From positions 1 through 33,715 of the forward strand of contig PLGF01000064.1 in the NCBI GenBank assembly GCA_003138485.1: a stretch of 33,715 nt of DNA, read 5' to 3'. Every line of letters starts with the position of its first letter. The stretch's first letter is position 1. Of this stretch, positions 24,737 to 31,117 are shown piece after piece. Made by a program: the position numbers and the translations under genes. The notes under the pieces were generated by a model, which was not told the origin of the DNA, searched no databases, and worked only from the letters and a program-made list of their open reading frames with translations. This stretch comes from Verrucomicrobiales bacterium. GTDB lineage: Bacteria > Verrucomicrobiota > Verrucomicrobiia > Limisphaerales > Palsa-1400.

Positions 24737-26536
24737 ATGCAAAGACTGAAAGCCATAGTCTTATTGACGCTCCTGGGAGTGGCGGTCCCGCCGCTCCTCC
24801 AGGCGCAGCTGACCGAATCGTACACGTTCACCACCAACCGCGTGGTGCCCGACGGCAATGCCCCTGGTCTGAGCGATGTGCGCACCCTCAATTCCGCCGT
24901 CGGCGCCATTGCGTCAATCAAAGTGCGGCTCAAAATCACGGGAGACTTCAATGGCGATCTCTACGGTTATGTGAGGCACTCCAGTGGGTTTACGGTGCTT
25001 CTCAATCGTCCCGGAAAAAGCAGTTCCAACGAATCTGGCTATTCCGATGACGGCCTCGATGTGACATTCCAAACCGGCGCAACCAATGGAGAGATACACG
25101 TGTACCAGAACGTGACGACGCCAGCCGACGGTTCGCCGCTCACGGGCACATGGGAACCGGATGGCCGCGCCGTGGATCCGACAATTGTCACCGACGTTTC
25201 AACGCGCTCCACGTCCCTGACAAACTTCAACGGCCTCAATGCGGCCGGCGAATGGACGCTCTATCTGGCCGACATTGAATTGGGTGGCACCAACATGCTG
25301 ACAGAATGGGGGCTTGATATTACCGGCGCGACTTCGCCGACTCTTGCCTGGGCGAATCCGGCGGACATAACTTACGGCACCGCGTTGAGCGGAACGCAAT
25401 TGAATGCCAGCGCGACTTACAACTCGACAAACGTGCCTGGAACATTTACTTACACGCCGGCATCCGGCGCCGTGTTGAATGCGGGCCTTGATCAGATCCT
25501 CTCGCTTACTTTCACCCCGGCGGATACGAACACTTTCCTGCCGATCACCACCAACGTGACCATCAATGTGCAGCCGGCTCCGTTCGGATCGAACAGTCCT
25601 CCGGTGCTTTCGATGATTTCGAACGCAACGGTCCGGCCGGGCGCTCAACTTCGTTTCACTGTCTGGGCTTCAGGCACGAATGGCGGCCCGCTAACTTTTA
25701 GTCTTGATCCCGGAGCACCCGTCGGAGCGTCCATAACCAGCGGTTGCGCGTTGGGCATGAATACGAATACCAATTACCCCATTGATTCCACCAGGGCCGC
25801 CTTTGTTTGGGTCCCGACTCGGGCTCAAGCTTCCACGACTAATTTCATCACGGTTCGAGTCACCGACAACGGCACTCCTCCGCTGAGCGCGACCCAAACC
25901 TTCGTGGTAATTGTGGAAGATTATCTGGACATCATGATCGGTTCGACCAATGGGTTCGGCGGACAAATCGTCGGTGTGCCAATAAACCTTGCGTCAAGCG
26001 ATGGCGTCACGAATCTTGTGTTTAACATGCCTTGGCCAGCCGGCCAATTCACAAACCCGTCATTGACTGTCACTGCGCCGGGAATTGCGTCAGCCTCCAC
26101 GCAAGACCAGATCACCAATCTTTTGATCGCAATTCAGATGGCACAAGGGCAGGCGTTGCAAGGAACACAACAGATCGCTCAGCTAAACTTTTTGGCGCTT
26201 GCAAACCAACCTTCGGCCTTTGTCAGCTTGCCGATCGGATCCGTCAGCGCGGTGAAACCCGGCGGGTCGGTTTACACCGACTACATCACGCAAGCAGGCG
26301 TGGTGGCGGTGGTTCGAACCGCGCCTTTGCTTGACGCGGCCTATTCGACAAACCTGGGCCGAAGCCTGATTTGCTTCGGTAATCTCGGAGTGAATTACCA
26401 ATTGCAGTATTCGACGAATCTGGCGCCTCCCACCAGTTGGGGCTCCCTGCTGAATTACACACAAACGAATGCCGTCATGACGATGGATATGAATTCGTCA
26501 AATCCGGTAATTTTTTACCGCCTTTTTCAACCCTGA
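24737..26536 (+). CDS. Secreted protein with proprotein-convertase P domain, MBG and cadherin-like domains
   Basis: ATG 24737 gives 599 residues, with a signal peptide MQRLKAIVLLTLLGVAVPPL cut near LLQAQ. An upstream in-frame ATG would overlap the preceding gene and is disfavoured. The P domain (about residues 26-185: LKITGDFNGDLYGYVRHSSG, GTWEPDGRAVDP, GEWTLYLADIELGGTNMLTEW) is paralogous to that of the gene at 22789. One MBG domain follows (about 190-270), nearly identical in DNA to its neighbour. Then the genes diverge: this one has a cadherin/putative-Ig domain (about 280-390, TNFITVRVTDNGTPPLSATQTF) and a cohesin-like stretch (about 395-525, VGVPINLASSDGVTNLVFNM...IAQLNFLAL). It closes with NYQLQYSTNLAPPTSWGSLL...IFYRLFQP. 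A surface or binding role is inferred. Confidence 0.8.
   Translation: MQRLKAIVLLTLLGVAVPPLLQAQLTESYTFTTNRVVPDGNAPGLSDVRTLNSAVGAIASIKVRLKITGDFNGDLYGYVRHSSGFTVLLNRPGKSSSNESGYSDDGLDVTFQTGATNGEIHVYQNVTTPADGSPLTGTWEPDGRAVDPTIVTDVSTRSTSLTNFNGLNAAGEWTLYLADIELGGTNMLTEWGLDITGATSPTLAWANPADITYGTALSGTQLNASATYNSTNVPGTFTYTPASGAVLNAGLDQILSLTFTPADTNTFLPITTNVTINVQPAPFGSNSPPVLSMISNATVRPGAQLRFTVWASGTNGGPLTFSLDPGAPVGASITSGCALGMNTNTNYPIDSTRAAFVWVPTRAQASTTNFITVRVTDNGTPPLSATQTFVVIVEDYLDIMIGSTNGFGGQIVGVPINLASSDGVTNLVFNMPWPAGQFTNPSLTVTAPGIASASTQDQITNLLIAIQMAQGQALQGTQQIAQLNFLALANQPSAFVSLPIGSVSAVKPGGSVYTDYITQAGVVAVVRTAPLLDAAYSTNLGRSLICFGNLGVNYQLQYSTNLAPPTSWGSLLNYTQTNAVMTMDMNSSNPVIFYRLFQP
25332..25581 (+). repeat. MBG-domain DNA segment, copy 2 of a near-identical pair
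   Basis: This is the partner of 23381-23630. High identity stops at both ends of the MBG domain: upstream are the diverged P domains, and downstream the two proteins have unrelated domains. Confidence 0.8.
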
Positions 26537-26560
26537 TTCCCACGACGTTGAAATAAAATC

Positions 26561-26977
26561 CTACCAGTTGGTGGGAATGGCGTTGCGGAGGTCCAGGCGC
26601 GAACGCGCCGCCGCGCGCGGCACAGGCGGCGCGCGATGGCTGAGGTGGGGCCAGACGTTCCATTCCATGTTTTCATCCGCCTGGCTCAGGGAAAAGGTGG
26701 CGAGGTTGGAGGAGGAGGCCGCGCCCAGCATGAGCGTAAAGAACGACCCGCTGTTGTTCCGGCTGGCCAGGGGCGCGGAAGCCAGACTGGCGGTATGCAC
26801 CGCCACGAGCATCGTCAAGGCGCAGGCGGCCAGCGGCGCGAGCCAATTCCAGCCCGCCGCGCGCGGCGGCATCGCCCCCCGTCCGACAGCGCCAAAAAGC
26901 CGGCGCGCCACCTTAGGCGAAGGGGGGCGGGGCGTCCAGGATTGCAACTGTTTCTCCAACTGGTTCATCTCGTCCAT
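26561..26977 (-). CDS. Small single-helix membrane protein, putative anti-sigma factor
   Basis: The 138-residue product begins MDEMNQLEKQLQSWTPRPPS and has a single hydrophobic helix at about residues 45-66 (LAPLAACALTMLVAVHTASL). A polar, alanine- and arginine-rich C-terminal part follows, with no recognisable domain. A cytoplasmic N-terminus, one helix and position directly after an ECF sigma gene are the usual layout of a membrane anti-sigma factor, but no zinc-binding HxxxCxxC motif is seen. The gene overlaps the sigma gene by 65 bases in another frame. An AGGA eight bases before the ATG at 26977 supports this start. The function is inferred from context; it could be a co-regulated protein of another kind. 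Confidence 0.6.
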   Translation of the reverse strand: MDEMNQLEKQLQSWTPRPPSPKVARRLFGAVGRGAMPPRAAGWNWLAPLAACALTMLVAVHTASLASAPLASRNNSGSFFTLMLGAASSSNLATFSLSQADENMEWNVWPHLSHRAPPVPRAAARSRLDLRNAIPTNW

Positions 26978-27461
26978 AAACGTTTCCTTTCATGGAAAAC
27001 TTCAATTTATTGATGCCATAGCGGTAACGTCCGGCCACCGTGTTGGGCGAGACGCCGAAAAAGCGTCCGATGGCCTCAAACGTCATGCCGTTCCAAATCT
27101 TCAAGACAATCACCTCGCGCTGCTCGGAGGGGAGGGCGCTCAATTGGCGCATCGCCTCCTTTTCCGCCTCGTCCTGGGCCGAGCCGCGCTCGAACCAGCG
27201 GGCCGATTCCCACTCGCGGGCCAGGCGGCGCCAAACCCCGCGTCGATAATTGAGGGCGCGATTGCGGAAGGTCCGCACGCAATAATGGGCCGGGTCTTCC
27301 GGCTTGGCCGGCAATTGCAGCAGCGCCAGAAAGGTCTCTTGCAGAACATCTTCCGCTTCGCCGTGGCTCAGACCCAGGGCGCGCCCATAAAGTATAAGCC
27401 CCGCCGCCTTCTCTTGGTAGAGAGGCTGGCACCAAGGGCCGTTGAGTTCGGGTCCGTTCAC
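26913..27461 (-). CDS. ECF-type RNA polymerase sigma factor
   Basis: The 182-residue protein has the two ECF domains. Region 2 (about residues 12-79) includes LSHGEAEDVLQETFLALL and the DNA-melting segment TFRNRALNYRRG. Region 4 (about 105-154) includes LPSEQREVIVLKIWNGMTFE and the helix-turn-helix GRFFGVSPNTVAGRYRYGI. A 28-residue tail follows that is absent from minimal ECF factors; its coding sequence overlaps the next gene. The start is GTG at 27461, with a 14-codon open frame just upstream whose stop overlaps it. Which genes it controls cannot be read here; the gene is divergent from purA and convergent with the secreted protein array. Confidence 0.88.
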   Translation of the reverse strand: MNGPELNGPWCQPLYQEKAAGLILYGRALGLSHGEAEDVLQETFLALLQLPAKPEDPAHYCVRTFRNRALNYRRGVWRRLAREWESARWFERGSAQDEAEKEAMRQLSALPSEQREVIVLKIWNGMTFEAIGRFFGVSPNTVAGRYRYGINKLKFSMKGNVYGRDEPVGETVAILDAPPPFA

Positions 27462-27502
27462 GCCACTGTCAGGGTCATCGGGTTGTTCATGCCATTCAAC
27501 AT
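27458..27502 (-). other. Possible 14-codon leader peptide overlapping the sigma factor start
   Basis: ATG at 27502 opens a frame reading MLNGMNNPMTLTVA, whose TGA (27460-27458) overlaps the sigma GTG as GTGA. A GGGGTG lies a few bases before the ATG. This arrangement would couple sigma translation to the leader. The frame is short and may be chance. Confidence 0.25.
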
Positions 27503-27560
27503 ATAGACACCCCGCCCCGCAAATCTGTATAAAAAAAGTTTGAAAACAATGCCTTCCGCG

Positions 27561-27589
27561 TTGACAGCGCCCGCCGCTCTCTCTAAGGT
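27561..27589 (+). promoter_or_regulatory. Candidate promoter of purA
   Basis: TTGACA (27561-27566), a 17-base spacer and TAAGGT (27584-27589, keeping T1, A2 and T6 of TATAAT) lie about 95 bases before the purA ATG. A transcript starting near 27596 would carry the hairpin at 27615-27636 in its leader. Confidence 0.4.
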
Positions 27590-27614
27590 CTGTCCGTAAA
27601 GACCAGCGCGTCGG

Positions 27615-27645
27615 CCCCGGAATTTACATTTCGGGGATTTTTATT
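27615..27645 (+). terminator. Intrinsic-terminator-like hairpin in the purA leader (possible attenuator)
   Basis: A 9-bp stem (27615-27623 CCCCGGAAT with 27628-27636 ATTTCGGGG, one G-U pair) closes a four-base loop TTAC and is followed by ATTTTTATT (27637-27645). The only gene transcribed through it is purA, whose ATG is at 27683; the genes upstream run the other way. A second small stem GCGGC/GCCGC (27646-27650, 27656-27660) follows at once. No known riboswitch consensus is recognised. Confidence 0.55.
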
Positions 27646-27682
27646 GCGGCAGTGCGCCGCCCGCCAAACTTGTCATCAGAAT

Positions 27683-28948
27683 ATGGCCAATACAATTCTA
27701 GTGGGCGCCCAGTGGGGCGACGAAGGCAAAGGCAAAATCATCGACGTTTTGACCGGCAAGGCGGACATTGTCGTCCGCACCCAGGGCGGCAACAACGCGG
27801 GCCACACGGTTTTTATCGGGAAGAAGAGATACGTCCTGCATCTGATTCCATCGGGCATCTTGCGCCCGCGCAAGCTCTGCGTGATCGGCAACGGCGTGGT
27901 GGTCGATCCGGTGAGTCTTGTGGGGGAAATGGAAGAACTCAATCGGCTGGGGGTGCGGGTCAAGAACCTTTTCATCAGCGAATCGGCCCATCTGGTCATG
28001 CCCTATCACCGCGAATTGGACGAGCAGCGGGAACTGCTCAAGGGCGAAGACAGAATCGGCACCACCAAACGGGGCATCGGCCCCGCCTACGGCGACAAGG
28101 CGGCCCGCACCGGTTTGCGCATGATCGACTTGATCAACCCCGGACGGTTTGAAGGGCTGCTGCGCTTCAAAATCAAGGAGAACAACGAAATTCTCAAGGC
28201 CTTCGGCGCCAAGCCCCTCTCCTTCGCCAAAGTCCACGCCGCCTATCGCGCGGCGGGCGACCGCCTCAAGCCCTTTGTGACCAACACCGTCGCGCTGTTG
28301 CACGAGGCGGCGCGGCGCGGGAAGGATATTCTTTTTGAAGGAGCGCAAGGCACCTTCCTGGACATCGATCACGGCACCTATCCCTTTGTCACTTCCTCCA
28401 ACACCACGTCGGGCGGGGCTTGCACCGGATCGGGCGTGGCCCCCAACCGCATGGATGAAGTGGTGGGCGTTATGAAGGCCTATATCACGCGCGTCGGAGA
28501 AGGACCGTTGCCGACAGAGAACCAGGAGATCGCCGACCTGCTCCACGGCATGGGCAGGGAATTCGGGGCGACGACGGGCCGGCCGCGGCGTTGCGGTTGG
28601 TTCGACGCGGTCGCCACGCGCCATGCAGCCATCATCAACGGCATCGACGACCTGGCGGTGACCAACTTGGACGGTTTGGACAGCCTGGAGACGATCAAGG
28701 TGTGCATCGCCTACCGCGCGGGACCGACGCGCCTGGATTATGTCCCGGCGGACATTGAATTGCTGGCCAAATGCGAGCCGGTCTATGCGGAGTTCCCGGG
28801 ATGGCGGACCTCGACCTCGCGCTGCCGGAAATGGAGCCAGTTGCCGCTCCGCGCTCGAAGTTATTTGCGGAGTCTGGCCGAATTGACAGGGGCGTCGCTG
28901 ATGATTGTCTCGGTCGGCCCGGCCCGGGAACAGACGATCTTTCTTTGA
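27683..28948 (+). CDS. purA: Adenylosuccinate synthetase
   Basis: PurA condenses IMP and aspartate with GTP to adenylosuccinate, the first committed step to AMP, in the cytoplasm. The 421-residue length fits the family (about 430). WGDEGKGK (residues 11-18) with D13 is the GTP/catalytic loop and NNAGH with H41 is the second catalytic site. RIGTTKRGIGPAY, the IMP-binding GEGPLPTE and GATTGRPRRCGWFD are all intact, as is the C-terminal SVGPAREQTIF. ATG 27683 is chosen because MANTILVGAQWGDEGKGK is the canonical N-terminus; an earlier ATG at 27644 adds 13 unrelated residues and lies inside the leader hairpin tail. No Shine-Dalgarno is visible. The dehydratase cluster starts 26 bases downstream and could be co-transcribed. 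Confidence 0.96.
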   Translation: MANTILVGAQWGDEGKGKIIDVLTGKADIVVRTQGGNNAGHTVFIGKKRYVLHLIPSGILRPRKLCVIGNGVVVDPVSLVGEMEELNRLGVRVKNLFISESAHLVMPYHRELDEQRELLKGEDRIGTTKRGIGPAYGDKAARTGLRMIDLINPGRFEGLLRFKIKENNEILKAFGAKPLSFAKVHAAYRAAGDRLKPFVTNTVALLHEAARRGKDILFEGAQGTFLDIDHGTYPFVTSSNTTSGGACTGSGVAPNRMDEVVGVMKAYITRVGEGPLPTENQEIADLLHGMGREFGATTGRPRRCGWFDAVATRHAAIINGIDDLAVTNLDGLDSLETIKVCIAYRAGPTRLDYVPADIELLAKCEPVYAEFPGWRTSTSRCRKWSQLPLRARSYLRSLAELTGASLMIVSVGPAREQTIFL

Positions 28949-28974
28949 GACGCAATCACATTTGACTTTCGATT

Positions 28975-30165
28975 ATGAGCGGGGCCGAGGATATCGAAGC
29001 GGCCATCTTGACCGATGGTTCGACAAATCCACTGGCTTGGTTCGCCGGCATGACGGATCACTGTTATGCCTTCGCGGAGGCGGCCAAGGCGCGGGGCAGG
29101 CCCATCGCGGGCATCATGTGTGAGTTTACGCCGCGCGAAATTCTCCTGGCCGCGGGCGTGGTGCCGGTCTGCCTTTGCGGCGGGTCGGCGGCAACCATCC
29201 CCCGGGCGGAGCAGTTCCTGCCGGCCAACCTGTGTCCGCTCATCAAGTCCACCTTCGGCTATCACGTCACCGGGACCAACCCATTTCTTCAATCGGCGGA
29301 TTTGGTCGTCGCCGAAACGAGCTGCGATGGGAAGAAGAAGATGTTTGAGTTGATGGGCGCAACCAAGACGATGTATGTGCTCGAACTGCCGCACAAGGCG
29401 GATGGGGCCGACGCGCTGGAACACTGGACGCGGGAAGTGCGCAAGTTTAAAGAATACGCCGAGCAACGCTTTCAGACCCGCATCACGGACGAGAAACTCC
29501 GGGACGCCGCAAAGCTGATGAACCGCGAACGGCGCTTGCGCCGGCAGTTGGCTGATTTGATGACACACGACCCGCCGCCGCTGACGGGGCGGCAGCTCAT
29601 CGAGTTCAAGAGCATCATATCGGGGATCGAAGAGGACCTGCGCCAATATGAACGGGCCATCAAGATGTTCGAGGGCGCCGCCGGCTCCGCCCCGCCCGCC
29701 CAGGGAGGAATCCGCGTTTTGCTCACAGGCGTGCCGCTGGTCCACGGCGCGGAGCGGGTCCTGGAATTGATCGAACAGGCCGGCTCCGTGGTGGTCGCCA
29801 TGGAGAACTGCACGGGCCTTAAACCGATTCTTGACGATGTGGATTTGGACGACCCGGACCCCCTTGGCGCCATTGCCCGGAAATACTTCCATCTGCCCTG
29901 TTCGGTCATGACGCCCAATACCCGGCGCTTCGATTCGCTTCGCTCGCTGGCCGCGAAATTCCGGCCCGACTGCGTCATCGAGCTTGTCTGGCAGGCGTGC
30001 CTGACTTATGACGTTGAGTCTTACCACGTCCGCCAACTTGCCGAAAAGGAACTTCGGCTGCCTTACCTGAAAATCACGACGGATTATTCGCCGTCGGACT
30101 CGGCTCGAATTTCGGCGCGAATCGAGGCCCTGTTTGAAACCATTCGCGCCAGGAGACCATTATGA
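28975..30165 (+). CDS. Double-cubane-cluster-type ATP-dependent reductase (YjiM/HgdB-like, 2-hydroxyacyl-CoA dehydratase superfamily)
   Basis: The 396-residue protein belongs to the 2-hydroxyacyl-CoA dehydratase D-component superfamily and looks closest to YjiM / double-cubane-cluster proteins (DCCP). Diagnostic stretches are MCEFTPREILLAAGVVPVCL (C49), LPANLCPLIKSTFGYHV (C87), AETSCDGKKKMFELMG (C117), ENCTGLKP (C279) and IELVWQACLTYDVESY (C342), ending with ITTDYSPSDSARISARIEAL. These cysteines are the expected iron-sulfur ligands. Known members receive electrons from an ATP-hydrolysing activator and reduce difficult small substrates; the E. coli homologue's substrate is unknown. The stop overlaps the next ATG as ATGA, coupling it to the methyltransferase. 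The matching activator probably starts at 33465. Substrate unknown; an oxygen-sensitive cytoplasmic enzyme is inferred. Confidence 0.82.
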   Translation: MSGAEDIEAAILTDGSTNPLAWFAGMTDHCYAFAEAAKARGRPIAGIMCEFTPREILLAAGVVPVCLCGGSAATIPRAEQFLPANLCPLIKSTFGYHVTGTNPFLQSADLVVAETSCDGKKKMFELMGATKTMYVLELPHKADGADALEHWTREVRKFKEYAEQRFQTRITDEKLRDAAKLMNRERRLRRQLADLMTHDPPPLTGRQLIEFKSIISGIEEDLRQYERAIKMFEGAAGSAPPAQGGIRVLLTGVPLVHGAERVLELIEQAGSVVVAMENCTGLKPILDDVDLDDPDPLGAIARKYFHLPCSVMTPNTRRFDSLRSLAAKFRPDCVIELVWQACLTYDVESYHVRQLAEKELRLPYLKITTDYSPSDSARISARIEALFETIRARRPL

Positions 30166-30968
30166 AATTAGCGCCGCAAATTCACTTGTCGAATGTTCAA
30201 GCTGTCTATGCCGGACCCGAAGGGCGGCTTTGGGAACTGCTCATGGGCGAACAGATTCACATCGGCGGATTCCAATCCTCAATGGACCTCGCCCACCGCG
30301 GGACCATCGCCGCCGGTTCGGAGGGCGTTGACCTCTGCTGTTGCAGTGGCGCGGGGATGAGGTTTTTGGCCCGCTTTATCAACGTCGCGCGCATGACCGG
30401 CGTGGACGCCACTCCCGCCATGGTGCAACTGGGCCGGCGCCGGTGCGCCGACGAGGGTCTGGCGGAAAGAGTGTCATTCGTCGAAGGCAACGCCTGCGAC
30501 ACCGGCCTGGCATCCGGCCATTTCCATTTCGTCTGGGGTGAAGATGCCTGGTGTTACGTCGAGGACAAGGCGAAGTTGATCGCGGAGGCCGCCCGGCTCG
30601 TCAAGCCGCAAGGCAAAATAGTTTTCACCGACTGGATGGAAGGCCCCTCGGCTATGAGCGAAACGGAAGCCGCCCGCTTTCTCGCATTCATGAAATTCCC
30701 CAACATACTCGCGATTGGGGAATACAAGTCGCTGCTCGAAACCAACGGCTGTTTGGTCCGTGTCGCGCATGATACCAGGCGCTTTGCCCTATACATGCCG
30801 CTTTACCTGGACATGATTGAAAAACAACTGACTTTCGACGCGCTCAAAATCATCGGCTTCGACGCCGCGCTCGCGCAAAACCTCGTCTGCGAAATGCGTT
30901 TCATTGAATCGCTGGCGGAGGCCGGAAAAATCATTCAAGGGCTCGTCGTCGCCGAAAAGGCAGGATAG
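30162..30968 (+). CDS. Class I SAM-dependent methyltransferase
   Basis: The 268-residue protein has a Rossmann-type methyltransferase core. Motif I is GVDLCCCSGAGMRFLARF (about residues 55-72), acidic residue D82 lies in TGVDATPAMVQLGRRR, motif IV is HFHFVWGEDAWCYVED and a post-motif strand is GKIVFTDWMEGP. Overall it resembles small-molecule N- or C-methyltransferases such as the sarcosine/dimethylglycine and UbiE groups rather than RNA or protein methylases. The substrate cannot be read. Motif I carries three consecutive cysteines where the family usually has D/G-x-G-x-G, so SAM binding may differ slightly. Translation is coupled to the upstream reductase gene by an ATGA overlap, a strong hint of a shared pathway. 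The palindromic element at 30969-31099 starts at its stop codon. Confidence 0.82.
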   Translation: MKLAPQIHLSNVQAVYAGPEGRLWELLMGEQIHIGGFQSSMDLAHRGTIAAGSEGVDLCCCSGAGMRFLARFINVARMTGVDATPAMVQLGRRRCADEGLAERVSFVEGNACDTGLASGHFHFVWGEDAWCYVEDKAKLIAEAARLVKPQGKIVFTDWMEGPSAMSETEAARFLAFMKFPNILAIGEYKSLLETNGCLVRVAHDTRRFALYMPLYLDMIEKQLTFDALKIIGFDAALAQNLVCEMRFIESLAEAGKIIQGLVVAEKAG

Positions 30969-31099
30969 ATGGACGGACACAAAGAGGGACATGGCTCCGC
31001 TGGAGCGTCGCCCTGCCACGGCATGCCGGTGGGGCGACGCTCCAGCGGAGCCGTCCCGCGAGATCCGTGCGAAGCGTCCCTTTATTTATGTCCGTCCAT
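30969..31099. repeat. 131-bp nested palindromic element inside the dehydratase cluster
   Basis: Outer arms of 11 bases (30969-30979 ATGGACGGACA and 31089-31099 TGTCCGTCCAT) are perfect inverted repeats. Inside, perfect 21-base arms (30993-31013 and 31032-31052) flank an 18-base centre that itself holds the palindrome GGCATGCC. The two sides are joined by unequal spacers, so the element is asymmetric on the right. It fills the gap between the methyltransferase stop and the next start. Its sequence is unrelated to the element at 4802-4962. A non-autonomous mobile palindrome or a large RNA hairpin are both possible. Confidence 0.8.
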
Positions 31100-31117
31100 A
31101 TAGAACCGGCTGGCGAA

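Noticed and set aside
26537-26577. An inverted repeat TTCCCAC/GTGGGAA as a terminator between convergent genes
   Set aside because: Seven-base arms with a 27-base loop, and the right arm lies in coding sequence; too weak to call.
28861-30036. A 391-codon minus-strand frame opposite the DCCP-like gene
   Set aside because: The plus-strand product has conserved cysteine motifs and an ATGA junction; the opposite frame has neither.
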